From the NCBI GenBank assembly GCA_950295325.1, contig OX485807.1, forward strand, positions 35,124,440 through 35,184,439: a DNA stretch of 60,000 nucleotides, given 5' to 3'. The translations under genes were made by a program, and so were the position numbers. The notes beneath the pieces are model-generated. The model was not told the DNA's origin and did no database searches. It was given only the letters and a program-made list of their open reading frames with translations. Each line of letters starts with the position of its first letter. Within the stretch, counting starts at the first letter, position 1. Shown piece by piece: positions 1-9,159 of this stretch. This DNA is from Polytrichum commune (Eukaryota; Streptophyta; Polytrichopsida; Polytrichales; Polytrichaceae).

Positions 1-59
1 ACTAAAGGCCTAGCATTAAGCCTTGAATCTGCCTCACTAAGTCCCCTTACTAGTGTCGG

Positions 60-410
60 CCAACTAAACTTATTAACCAGCAGCCCCACAGTAGTAACCA
101 GCAGCTCCACAGCAGCAACTAACAACCCAACAGTAGCAACCAACAGCTCCTGCAGCCCAACAGTAGTAACCAGCAACTCCACAGTAGCAACCAGCAACCC
201 ACAGTAGTAACCAGCAGCTCCACGGTAGCAACCAGCAGCCCACAGTAGTAACCAGTAGCCCAACAGTAGTAACTAGCAGCTCCACAGTAGCAACCAGCAA
301 CCCCATAGTAGTAACCAGTAGCCCAACAATAGTAACCAACAGCTCCACAGTAGCAACCAACAGCCCACAGTAGTTGCAGCTGTTTCCATAATGTAACCAG
401 CAGCCCAACC
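60..410. repeat. Degenerate CAG/CCA-rich tandem repeat
   Basis: Imperfect short units built from CAGCAGCTCCACAGTAG, TAACCAGCAGCCCA and variants run through this stretch. The open frame across it on the minus strand encodes only repetitive Leu/Val/Gly/Cys-rich sequence and is a by-product of the repeat, not a gene. It lies next to a diverged LTR fragment and may be that LTR's internal repeat block, as the related 15 kb LTR also has one. Confidence 0.7.
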
Positions 411-589
411 CGGCAGTTGCCTAATAGCCTTGCAACCTTAATAATCTAATTCTTTGGCTCTTTCTAATCAATTCTATCTTTTAAACTACCCCTAATCCAA
501 TCTATCCTCTAAGTTCCCCTACTCAAATCTATTCTCTAATTTCCCCCTAATCAAATCTATTCTCTAACACACTACACCACACACACACT

Positions 590-825
590 CCCACATACAC
601 TCTCACACCCCCACCTCTAAGAGGGAGGGAGAGAATGAGAGAGAGAGTGAATAGGAAAACAAGTGAGTGAAGAAGGTGAGAGTAAGGATTATATAGGGGA
701 AGCGAGAGGTGAGCACCCCCCGAAGCTCAAGATAAGCCTCTTGATCCTCTCCTCCTTCGTAGGCTCTTATCCTATCCGCTAAGCCTTCAACTCCTAAACC
801 AACAAGATGGATCCTAATTCAAAGA
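590..825. repeat. Diverged LTR fragment related to the 15-27 kb Ty3/gypsy LTR
   Basis: The stretch with GATTATATAG, GGTGAGCACC, a GATAAGCC block, TCTAAGCCTTC-like sequence and GGATCCTAATTC follows the same order as positions about 16535-16700 in the intact LTR, with many substitutions and small indels. Similarity fades after about 825. It is an old relative of that family. The left limit cannot be placed because the element may run off the start of the window. Confidence 0.55.
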
Positions 826-1253
826 TAGATAGAAACTCCGGTCCCTTTAGGGGCCGGCGTGAATGGAGTGTCCGTTCGTAATGCCAACAACCCGATGCCC
901 ACAGGACATGGGGAAGCTGGGACAAAACTACTCTCCTCTTTCGAGGATGGACACTATAGTAACCGAGAAACAAATAACGTGGGCCGATCATGGCCCACGG
1001 CGGTGCATGCCTTTTAGGTATAATTAGTGTTTTTGTTATGAGAGTGAACGCCAAGTCATGATTCCTCGGTTGGTTGTGGGAGGATGTTTGAGTTAAGACG
1101 TTCCGGGTTCGATTTCAGTCGAGTCCGTATGATCGTCTAAAATGTAACGCGTGACTTGGTGCTGCAAGTGAGTAAAAAGCAGGAATTTGTACCAACCAAC
1201 CGGCACCAATCCCTCATTCTGAGCTGTAAATAGATACTAAATATTATATAAGT
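826..1253. other. Gene-free spacer with a possible tRNA-like B-box
   Basis: No coding potential is seen. There is an inverted repeat around 980-1000 (CGTGGGCC, 6-nt loop, GGCCCACG). At about 1104-1116 the sequence GGGTTCGATTTC resembles a tRNA B-box (GGTTCGANNCC), so part of 1068-1170 could be a tRNA-derived SINE remnant. No convincing A-box or cloverleaf is visible. Confidence 0.3.
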
Positions 1254-1306
1254 TTTTTTTAAAATAAATAAAAAATAAATAAAATAAAATAAAAATTGGG
1301 TGGGTT

Positions 1307-4300
1307 TTATGGAGGTTCTAAGTTTTGGGGGAGCGGTTGGTGGTTTTCAATTCTCCTCTTATGGAGGAGGATGGACATGGCATATTGTATTGCAATGGTA
1401 TTAATGTTTTTAAAGGTATTTTTGATGGTAACCAGGGGTATTTTGAGATTTTCTTCTAGTATTTTCATAGATGGGATGTGGGCCGTAGCTCGGGCCCCAG
1501 CTGTGATGACAATAAGTGGTTCGATTTTCCATCCTCTGGAAGCAATACTATCAATCAAAGGTTTGTATTTGTTGTTTTTTGCTTCTATTGTTTCTGGGGA
1601 AAATCTGTCGTTACAATATGTGAATTCAATAAATTGTATGGTGAGGTTAGGGTCAATGTCAATGGGAGGGTCATTTTGATATGGTAATCCTTTAACGCAG
1701 AGTATATCAGGTCGAAATCTTGCGTTGCAATGACATCTTTGTGTGTTACATGTACAGGGGAGTAGCCAATTGGGGACTGTATTTTCTTGGGGGTTATTAT
1801 TGAAGGTACCGGCATTCATGAGAGTAAAACATCGGGATTTTTCGGATGAGATTAGAAGCTTCCTAATTTCTCCGACTGCTTTGTTATGTCTTTTAATTCG
1901 TAGTGAGTGTATATGTTGTTGGTTGCATTTCAGTAGAACATGTAGCCAAGTGTCTGGATCGTTTGAATTGCATATAGGGCATGTGATAGAGGGGTACCTC
2001 TGGTGACCGAAGAACATTTGTTTTCTAGCATTACCCATGTATGTTCCTGTACGGAATTTAATAAGGCATGATTTTTGTTTGTCTGTGATTAAGGGATTTG
2101 TCCAGAATTCGTTGGACAGTTCTTTGTCAATGTCTCTATTTTCTGTCCATTTACACGTGTTGGGGGTTTGTGTGGCCATGATTGCTATATTGGTTTCCCT
2201 ATCATATTTTTTAATTTGTTTTTCTAAGAATCTTACTGGGCCTTTGTCTGGGACGTCTGCCATCGAGGCCCAGACGTCCTTTTGGTAATAGTACGGGATG
2301 GCGTGGGCATGTTCGTATGGGTGGATGGCAATTCTGTGTTCTAATTCTAACCCGGCTTTTGCTAGTTTATCCGCTTTTTCATTACCGTCAATGTTGACGT
2401 GTGCTCTGACTTTGTATAGTGTGATTGGCTGTGTACGGTCTTGGAGGATTTTTACCATGAAGTTGAGTGTGGTTTGGTCGGGGTGACTATTGTGGAGAGT
2501 GGGGTGTTTAATTTGTGTATTGAGTAGGTATAATACGTTTAGACTGTCTGTGAATATGTATGCGGGTTCATTAGGGAATTTTGTATTGATGATTCTTAGT
2601 GTTTTGTGTATAGCCATCATTTCTGCACGTAGTATGTTTTGATGCCCATGGAGTCTTTTGGCGATATTTAAGCCTTTGGGGCTATAGATACCGTATCCAG
2701 CTCTTTCTCTTCTCCATACCCCAGGGGCAATTTCTTTGGGTTTTATAAAGGATCCGTCCGTGTAGTAGCTAAATTGGGGGTGGAATTTTAGCGGTAAGTT
2801 AGTTTGGTAGTTTGGAAGTTGTGGGGTGGGGATATTATTGTGTAGGGGTGTGTTTGGGTAGTTTGATTTAGCCCATTTTTTACTAGGGTTAACGGTGGTG
2901 TTTAGAGGGGTGGGTGGTGCAGTTTGTGTGTGACTTTGTAGTATTTGGAGGTTATTTGCTGTGTCGCTTATTAATTTCATTTGTTCGTAGGTGCCTATGT
3001 TATTGTTTTGGTGATGGATACAAAATATTTGTATGGTAGATGGTTCTTTTCTTGTGGTATTGAGCTCGGAGGGTATTGTGGGTTCCTCATACGTGATCGT
3101 ATCAGCGGCGAAATGGGCAATGACGTGTGTGTCTGGGAATGGGCCTGTGTGTGGGTTGGAGTTTTGGTACCAATTAGTATCCGGAGATATAAGTATAGTG
3201 ATTGTATATGGATCATTTTGGGCCGCTATGCGCGCCCAGTGAATAGCTTGTTGTAGGTCTGTTGTATTATGAGGGTGTGCGTAACCGATTCCTTGCCATT
3301 TATGGTCAAACGCTTTACCTAGGGATCCAAATATTATGTCTCGCGAGAATGGTGAGTAGAATTGGGTGAATTGTGTGGGGCATGTAACTGGGGATGAAAA
3401 ATATGAGTGGTTAATATTGAATGTTGTAATCAGGAGATCTAATATTTGGGTTGGTATTGTATATTGGGCTCGTTTGAGTGGGTCATTTTTTGGGATACGG
3501 TATTTGTACCTTTGGTATAACCAAACAATTTCAGTTTCGAACGATTGGGTAGATGGTTCTAGACCGTGTGTGTTGTTTTTTGCCAATTGGAATTGTTTCC
3601 ATAGCCATGTTAGTCTAGCTTTCGGGATGGTAATAAGGTGTCGGCCATTGTCTTCGTATATGTGAGCGACATCGAATTGTATTTGGATGGTATCAGAGTT
3701 TGTTTCGATGTCGTTTTCTGGGTTGCATTCATTAATAGAGATATGTGCTAGTGGAATTATTGTGGTTGGTGTGACGTATCTTGTGTCTCTATGTTGTTCT
3801 GTGGAGAAGTAGGCATTAATTATGTTTGAAAAAACTTTGTGTTGTCTTTCTTTGTAGTAATGAATAAGTAGGTCTGTGTTGTGATTACATGTGTTGGCTT
3901 CACAGTAGGGGTATAGGTCCCTTTGAGTTCGCCATTTGTTATATGTGTTGTTATTTGTTGTAGTCCATTGACATAAGTACGACGTGACTGTTCTTTTTAT
4001 TCCGTTATGGTCATTGGATTGTTTTTGTTTATGATCGATTATTTTGTGTATGGGGAATTGTCGGGGGTCTTTAAGCATGTTGTTGGGAGGAGGGGGTAGA
4101 GGGGGGATGGGGAGGTTAGGGGGGTGTACGGGGGCGGTTGGTGGGTGTGGTAGGATATTGTGGTGTCTTATTATATATTTATTTTTTAGGGATCTTAGTG
4201 GATGGTGTTGTTGGCATGGTAGGGGGCATTGATTTCCAGGAGGGTGGCAAAATAATTGATTAGCTATGTTAAGTGCGCTTTTGATAAGTTTAGAAGGAGT

Positions 4301-7300
4301 GGAGTGGTAGATTTTGAATTCGTCCGGGTTCATTAGAGTGGTACCATTAGGCATGGTAATTTGGTCTAGTGTGATTATATTATGTACAAGTAGTTTGTGT
4401 AGTAATTTAAGTGAGGTGTTGGGATTTAGGCCATGAAACATTTGTGCTTCCTGCATCCATGCAGTTTCAAGTGGGGATGGGGTTAGTAGGAAATTGTTTA
4501 TTGTACTTTTTAGGTGGACTCCGGCTTTATGTTTGAGCAAGAATAATGTTCTAGTGATGGGTGATCTAACACAGTGGTGGTATTTAATGCGGGTGATTTC
4601 CTTAGAGCCCCCATATTTGGCGAGTATGAATTGAAGTAGACCAACATATATTTTCCCAATTCTACCTTTATCATTGAGTGCGTTTTGTAGTTGTTCTCCA
4701 ATGCATCTTAAATAGGCATTTTGTAGTGAGAATGCTTCGATTCCGAATAGATTGTGTGGGAGTTGTGTAGCGATGTTAGATGTGCATTTGGGTATTCCGC
4801 ATATCGTTTTGTGAAGTGCTATGATTTTTTTATCGAGTTTTTTGATAGCTGGTATGGAGTATGACACTGCGTAGAAGCTGTATGCTATTCCAGCACGTAT
4901 GACTGTATCTGCCATGTTTATTTTTTGTTTCATAGTAGCTGGGCATGTTACAAGGGCTTGACACTGTTTTATTACTTTAGCTGTAGTGGTATTTATTTGT
5001 GTTTTCCATTTGAGTGATGGTGCAAGATTTATTCCTAGATACGTGTATGGTTCATGTTGGTTTAAGACTGGTATAGGTTGGTTTCTGTAGTTGATATTGG
5101 TAGATTGGATTAGGGCTTTAAAGGTTGTGGGGTGAAGTTTGGATTTGTTTGGGCATCCAGTTATTGCGCATTTGGGTATTCCAAGATCCATTCCTGCCCA
5201 TTCGCAGAATTTGTCTAGTTTGTTGAGTTGTGTTTGTAGTGTCTCTAGTTTATTGGCGATTGCTGCTAGGTCATCTGCATATGCTGCTGATGAGATTGTA
5301 ATTTTAGATGTACCAAAAGTGTATCTATTATTCCCTTGTTGTAGCCATCTGAGGAGGGGTTCTAGGAATATGATAAATAGATATGGGCTAAGGGTATCAC
5401 CTTGTATTGTACCTCTTTGAATGGGGATTGGTAAGGTTTTACCGAAGTGTTCACCAGTGAATATTGTTGAGGATTGTGAATATATGTTTCCTATGAGATT
5501 TATGGAGTCAGTGGGATATCCCAGATCTTTCATTATGGCTAAAAGTCTGGCGTGATCAATGGAGCCGAAGGCGTTTTTGAAGTCAATGTAAAGAATATAT
5601 ATATCTTGGTTCGTGAGTCTTGCGTCTTCAAGCGCTGCGATTAATAATTGGATTTGCCTAGAAGTGCTTCTCTCTGCTCTAAACCCTTCTTGATTATCGT
5701 GTAATATTTGGTATTTTTCTCCATACGCTGATAGAATAGAAGTTAATGTACTCGTGTAGAATTTATATATGGTGTTAGCTAGTGCAATAGGTCTATGGTT
5801 TGTTAGTTGTGATGGGTTACTTTTTTTGTATAGTAAAACTGTTAGACTGGTTTTCCATGATGCAGGGATTTGTTTTTGTTTATAACAATGTTTAAAAAAT
5901 ATGAAGAGTAATTTATGGAAGCGTGGAGGCATGTTTTTTAGAATTGAATTGGGTATTTTGTCTGGGCCTGGGGCTTTGTTATTACTTAGGTTTTTAAAAC
6001 AAAAGTCGTATATTTCTTGGTCAAAATACGTGTGTAGAGGAGTTTGGGGTTCTCCTCGTTTGTCAATGATATATCCGTCTAAGTCATGCCATGGATATTG
6101 CCGGACTCCACATGTGCAGTGTAATGGGTGTGTATTTTGATATTGGCATGTGGGAACTGTAGGACGGTTACTGATGGATTGTTGCGTGTATATTTCTGCT
6201 GCGATGTCTTCTGGGTTAGTTAATATATTGTTTTGTCTATCAATGATGGAGTCCAGGGGTGAGGTTTCAGTGTTCTTGAAGACTTTTCGATTTATCTTTT
6301 TGGGGCTTTTTTCATACATTTGACGGTATTTTGATACGGCCTTTAGAATGCAGTCTTTGGTGTATTTTGTGGTGATTTTCCTGGCTTCTTTATTTGCATT
6401 TTTTGCGATGGTTGCTATGGCATCAATCCATTCAGTAGGAGGTGCCGTTGTAACAGGTGGATGTGGGATGTTTGTGTGTTGGTGGTTTCGTATATCGTTT
6501 AGGATGGGGTGTGCTTGCCAGAGTGGATCGTGTTGTGCAATGTATATGGTTTTCCTGATGAGGTGATATGTGTTGAGGTGTCTTTTCCATTTTCTCGCAA
6601 GTTTGCGTGGCAAAAACCCACCTTGTTGTGATGTTCTGTTCGTAAGATTGGGTAGTGGGTCTGCTTTACAGGTTTCTTCAATCGTTTCTGAAATTTTGTA
6701 TACAATGTGGTCGAATGTTGTACAGGCTTCCGCCCATTGATCCGGGCTTAAGTGTTGGTGGTTTTCGAGTAGGGTGGTAAGGGCTTTTATTTGTGCAGAG
6801 TTTTCTTCGAAGAATGTTATGTTGAATTTTTCGATGTTTTCTGGTGGTATTGGATTTAGTATTCTAGTTGGTGACGTGTTTGTGGGGGGTGGGGATCTGG
6901 CTATAAGGGTGTTGTGGGGGATATGTAGTACAACTGGATAATGGTCTGAGTTTAGATTCATGTTTGTGATTGTGGTAGAAATGAATTTGTTGTTGTCTGG
7001 TGAGTGAATGTAGAATCCATCTATTAGACTTGTTGATGTGTAATTATAGCCTCCTTGTCTGGAGATGCTAGTGTTAGTTGGGATATATTCTAGGTTGAGT
7101 GATGCGGTGAAAATTTTCCATTGGTAATCTTCTTCTTGTGGAAGGGTGTTAATGTTGTTATTTTGTCTGCCTCTAAGTGCGATATCTCGGTTAAAGTCCC
7201 CACATAATGAATACATGTGATTGGGGTGTATAGTGATTTCGTTAGTGATTTCGTTCTTAAGTTGTGGAATGAGGCATGTGTCTTCTAAGTGTGTAGGCAT

Positions 7301-9037
7301 GTACATGTGTATGATTAGCCAAGGTATTAGTGGATGGTTGTTTATTTTAATTATTTGTAGGTATGGAGATATATTTACTGGCGTGGGAATTTTGGTGATA
7401 TTCCCAGGGAATGCATATTTCTTGTGGATAAGTGTGAGTAAGCCTCCTTTTCCAGGGGTATAGGGCATTCTTTGTTGTATGCATCTTGTGAGTGCATGTG
7501 TGTTGTTGAAAATCAGTTTAAATTCTGGAAATAGGTTTTGTATGTATTTTGTAGATTTATTTGCGGTTAGTTTGGTTTCTTGGATATGTATGATTGCTAT
7601 GTTGTTTAGCGAGTTGTTTATTAGGCTTTGTAGGTTTGGTAATGATGTGTTGAGTGATGACGCATTCCATGTTATTATGTTTGTTTCGTGCTCGGTGTCG
7701 GTGTTAATTCTTGGGGTTGGTGTGGGAGTAGCTGGGGGTGGGGGTGGGTGTGAATATTCGTTGATGCTTTCTAGGCATCGGAGTGCTTCGGTGATCAATT
7801 GATTTGGGAGGAAGGGAAATTTATTTTGAAGGGTGATTGGTGTTGGTGTAGTATCTTGGTTGTGGATAAATTCATATATCTCTGTGTGTATTGAATTTTT
7901 TGGGTATATTATATCTTGATTGTTTTCTACAAAAGTTGTGTAGGGGTGAGGTGTTGATATATGCCTTTCGGGGGGGTTGGTGAGGTTGGCCAGTCTGATA
8001 ATCAGTGTGTTCGTCCATATGTTATTAAAGTGATAGTTTTGGGGTTGGGCTAGTATGTTATTGCATGTGTCTATTGAGGGGTGGATGGTGATGATTAGAG
8101 CGTATAGCATATGGGTTAGTGGTGATTGCCTTTGTGTTTGGATATATTGATGTAGATGCGGGTAGGTGGTTATTGCTTGAGGGTGTAGTGGGTGTGTGTT
8201 TTTTAGTATGGGGGTAAATGTGTTTGCTATGTGTTGGTATTCAGGTTGTAGTTTTATAGTGTTTGGAATGAAGTAGATGTTGGCTCTTTTTTTGTGTGTA
8301 GCAGGGTGTGTATGTAGGATGTTAGGCATTGGTCCGGGGTTGGGTTCTATGTCCCCGCATTTTAGCAATTCTAGTTTGTTAATAAAGTAGTATCCGTGGG
8401 AATGGAGTGTTTTTGGATTTTTCATGTGTGTTTTTAGATATATTATGATTGTGAACTTGGTTGTAGTAAAGAGGTTAGGTATAGCGTGTATGATGTTTTC
8501 TATTTGTTTGGGTGAGAAGTGTGAGTTTATATTTTTTATAGATTTTTGGCTTGTTATTGAGTTAGGTCTCCAGTTATTTATGAAGTGGTATATGTTATTA
8601 TTTGTGTGGCGAGGCCGGTAGGCCGAGGCCATTGTATCTTTTGGGTGAGGTTGGTATTTTGAATGAGGGTTTAATAGGTGTTTGAAATAGGGTTTGTGAT
8701 GGTGTTTGATGTTGAGGTGAGGTTTATTTAGGGCGAGTAGTTTATATTTACTTCTTGTAAATAGATTAGGTAAGGCAATTATTGTTTTTTGTGTAGTTTT
8801 TGGGAGGTAGTGTATAGGTTTAGTATGTTGGTGGGTAGGCTTTGTGATTGTGTTAATGATGGGGTTGAGGGAGTTGTAATGTATATATCTTGTTAGTTTT
8901 ATTTTGTGGTGAGGCCGGTAGGCCGATGCCGTATTGTGTACTTTGTTGTATTGGTTAGGATATTGTTGTATTGTGAGTAAATAGATTTGTTTTTGTGAGG
9001 TGTTGGGGGGGTTTTCTTTGTGAATTTTAGTATTCAT
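1307..9037 (-). CDS. LINE polyprotein with 2A, APE, RT, RNase H and RLE-like domains
   Basis: An intact 2576-aa retrotransposon protein for target-primed reverse transcription. Residues 1-236 hold two diverged copies of a ~100-aa unit (each starts near SAYRP) and end in a 2A-like motif. An APE-type endonuclease lies at about 450-705 (WNASSLN, QETKL, GDFNRD, SDHYPVV). The reverse transcriptase spans about 985-1275, with KAPGPDKIPNSIL, FRAERSTSRQ and the catalytic AYADD near 1254. RNase H is at about 2085-2230 (YTDGS, later RAE, TDS and HVNIDGNEKAD). The C-terminus has CPIC...H...C near 2352-2370, then RHN, FRPDI near 2441, FIEFTYCND near 2469 and EAKNNKY, the order expected for an R2-type CCHC plus PD-(D/E)xK endonuclease. 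Residues about 1900-2000 form a region I do not recognise. Dualen/RandI elements are the known group with two endonucleases; assignment to that group is inference. No stop or frameshift is seen. Confidence 0.85.
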   Translation of the reverse strand: MNTKIHKENPPNTSQKQIYLLTIQQYPNQYNKVHNTASAYRPHHKIKLTRYIHYNSLNPIINTITKPTHQHTKPIHYLPKTTQKTIIALPNLFTRSKYKLLALNKPHLNIKHHHKPYFKHLLNPHSKYQPHPKDTMASAYRPRHTNNNIYHFINNWRPNSITSQKSIKNINSHFSPKQIENIIHAIPNLFTTTKFTIIIYLKTHMKNPKTLHSHGYYFINKLELLKCGDIEPNPGPMPNILHTHPATHKKRANIYFIPNTIKLQPEYQHIANTFTPILKNTHPLHPQAITTYPHLHQYIQTQRQSPLTHMLYALIITIHPSIDTCNNILAQPQNYHFNNIWTNTLIIRLANLTNPPERHISTPHPYTTFVENNQDIIYPKNSIHTEIYEFIHNQDTTPTPITLQNKFPFLPNQLITEALRCLESINEYSHPPPPPATPTPTPRINTDTEHETNIITWNASSLNTSLPNLQSLINNSLNNIAIIHIQETKLTANKSTKYIQNLFPEFKLIFNNTHALTRCIQQRMPYTPGKGGLLTLIHKKYAFPGNITKIPTPVNISPYLQIIKINNHPLIPWLIIHMYMPTHLEDTCLIPQLKNEITNEITIHPNHMYSLCGDFNRDIALRGRQNNNINTLPQEEDYQWKIFTASLNLEYIPTNTSISRQGGYNYTSTSLIDGFYIHSPDNNKFISTTITNMNLNSDHYPVVLHIPHNTLIARSPPPTNTSPTRILNPIPPENIEKFNITFFEENSAQIKALTTLLENHQHLSPDQWAEACTTFDHIVYKISETIEETCKADPLPNLTNRTSQQGGFLPRKLARKWKRHLNTYHLIRKTIYIAQHDPLWQAHPILNDIRNHQHTNIPHPPVTTAPPTEWIDAIATIAKNANKEARKITTKYTKDCILKAVSKYRQMYEKSPKKINRKVFKNTETSPLDSIIDRQNNILTNPEDIAAEIYTQQSISNRPTVPTCQYQNTHPLHCTCGVRQYPWHDLDGYIIDKRGEPQTPLHTYFDQEIYDFCFKNLSNNKAPGPDKIPNSILKNMPPRFHKLLFIFFKHCYKQKQIPASWKTSLTVLLYKKSNPSQLTNHRPIALANTIYKFYTSTLTSILSAYGEKYQILHDNQEGFRAERSTSRQIQLLIAALEDARLTNQDIYILYIDFKNAFGSIDHARLLAIMKDLGYPTDSINLIGNIYSQSSTIFTGEHFGKTLPIPIQRGTIQGDTLSPYLFIIFLEPLLRWLQQGNNRYTFGTSKITISSAAYADDLAAIANKLETLQTQLNKLDKFCEWAGMDLGIPKCAITGCPNKSKLHPTTFKALIQSTNINYRNQPIPVLNQHEPYTYLGINLAPSLKWKTQINTTTAKVIKQCQALVTCPATMKQKINMADTVIRAGIAYSFYAVSYSIPAIKKLDKKIIALHKTICGIPKCTSNIATQLPHNLFGIEAFSLQNAYLRCIGEQLQNALNDKGRIGKIYVGLLQFILAKYGGSKEITRIKYHHCVRSPITRTLFLLKHKAGVHLKSTINNFLLTPSPLETAWMQEAQMFHGLNPNTSLKLLHKLLVHNIITLDQITMPNGTTLMNPDEFKIYHSTPSKLIKSALNIANQLFCHPPGNQCPLPCQQHHPLRSLKNKYIIRHHNILPHPPTAPVHPPNLPIPPLPPPPNNMLKDPRQFPIHKIIDHKQKQSNDHNGIKRTVTSYLCQWTTTNNNTYNKWRTQRDLYPYCEANTCNHNTDLLIHYYKERQHKVFSNIINAYFSTEQHRDTRYVTPTTIIPLAHISINECNPENDIETNSDTIQIQFDVAHIYEDNGRHLITIPKARLTWLWKQFQLAKNNTHGLEPSTQSFETEIVWLYQRYKYRIPKNDPLKRAQYTIPTQILDLLITTFNINHSYFSSPVTCPTQFTQFYSPFSRDIIFGSLGKAFDHKWQGIGYAHPHNTTDLQQAIHWARIAAQNDPYTITILISPDTNWYQNSNPHTGPFPDTHVIAHFAADTITYEEPTIPSELNTTRKEPSTIQIFCIHHQNNNIGTYEQMKLISDTANNLQILQSHTQTAPPTPLNTTVNPSKKWAKSNYPNTPLHNNIPTPQLPNYQTNLPLKFHPQFSYYTDGSFIKPKEIAPGVWRRERAGYGIYSPKGLNIAKRLHGHQNILRAEMMAIHKTLRIINTKFPNEPAYIFTDSLNVLYLLNTQIKHPTLHNSHPDQTTLNFMVKILQDRTQPITLYKVRAHVNIDGNEKADKLAKAGLELEHRIAIHPYEHAHAIPYYYQKDVWASMADVPDKGPVRFLEKQIKKYDRETNIAIMATQTPNTCKWTENRDIDKELSNEFWTNPLITDKQKSCLIKFRTGTYMGNARKQMFFGHQRYPSITCPICNSNDPDTWLHVLLKCNQQHIHSLRIKRHNKAVGEIRKLLISSEKSRCFTLMNAGTFNNNPQENTVPNWLLPCTCNTQRCHCNARFRPDILCVKGLPYQNDPPIDIDPNLTIQFIEFTYCNDRFSPETIEAKNNKYKPLIDSIASRGWKIEPLIVITAGARATAHIPSMKILEENLKIPLVTIKNTFKNINTIAIQYAMSILLHKRRIENHQPLPQNLEPP
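8330..8371 (-). other. 2A-like ribosome-skipping motif in the LINE ORF
   Basis: Residues 223-236 read ELLKCGDIEPNPGP, matching the 2A consensus D-x-E-x-N-P-G-P. Skipping between G235 and P236 would release a 235-residue N-terminal product from the 2340-residue enzyme part. Virus-like 2A motifs are known in some animal and trypanosome non-LTR retrotransposons. Function here is inferred from the motif alone. Confidence 0.8.
8611..8930. repeat. Paired 20-bp GC-rich repeats exactly 300 bp apart
   Basis: GAGGCCGGTAGGCCGAGGCC at 8611-8630 recurs at 8911-8930 with one substitution (A for G at unit position 16). They encode the SAYRP start of the two N-terminal repeats of the LINE protein and stand out as GC-rich islands in AT-rich sequence. 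The 300-bp spacing equals one ~100-aa protein unit, so a tandem duplication of the 5' coding region is the simplest explanation. Confidence 0.75.
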
Positions 9038-9159
9038 GAATACTATAGGTAGGGTTTTATTTTTAGTATATATTAATAATTTAATTATGTTTTTGTTTTT
9101 AGTATATAAATATACTATAAGTAATTTATAATTGTACGCCGCCGGGATGTTTGTCGAAA

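Larger units (their letters stand above)
1254..9108 (-). mobile_element. Full-length LINE, APE + RT + RNase H + RLE-like, with 2A
   Basis: A non-LTR retrotransposon read on the minus strand. One 2576-aa ORF fills almost the whole element, and its 3' end finishes in a short A-run (minus strand of 1252-1260). Candidate target-site duplications flank it: AATATTATATAAGT at 1240-1253 and AATATACTATAAGT at 9109-9122 (12 of 14 identical), placing the 5' end about 70 bp before the ORF. The coding strand is rich in A and C and very poor in G, and this bias stops near 9040-9150, in agreement with that boundary. The next ORF upstream (9160-11361) has ordinary composition and is treated as separate, though it could instead be this element's ORF1. 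Confidence 0.75.

Noticed and set aside
73-408. 111-codon open frame on the minus strand
   Set aside because: Direct translation of the CAG/CCA repeat; no start context or domain.
1104-1116. tRNA gene
   Set aside because: Only a B-box-like word; no A-box, acceptor stem or anticodon arm could be formed.
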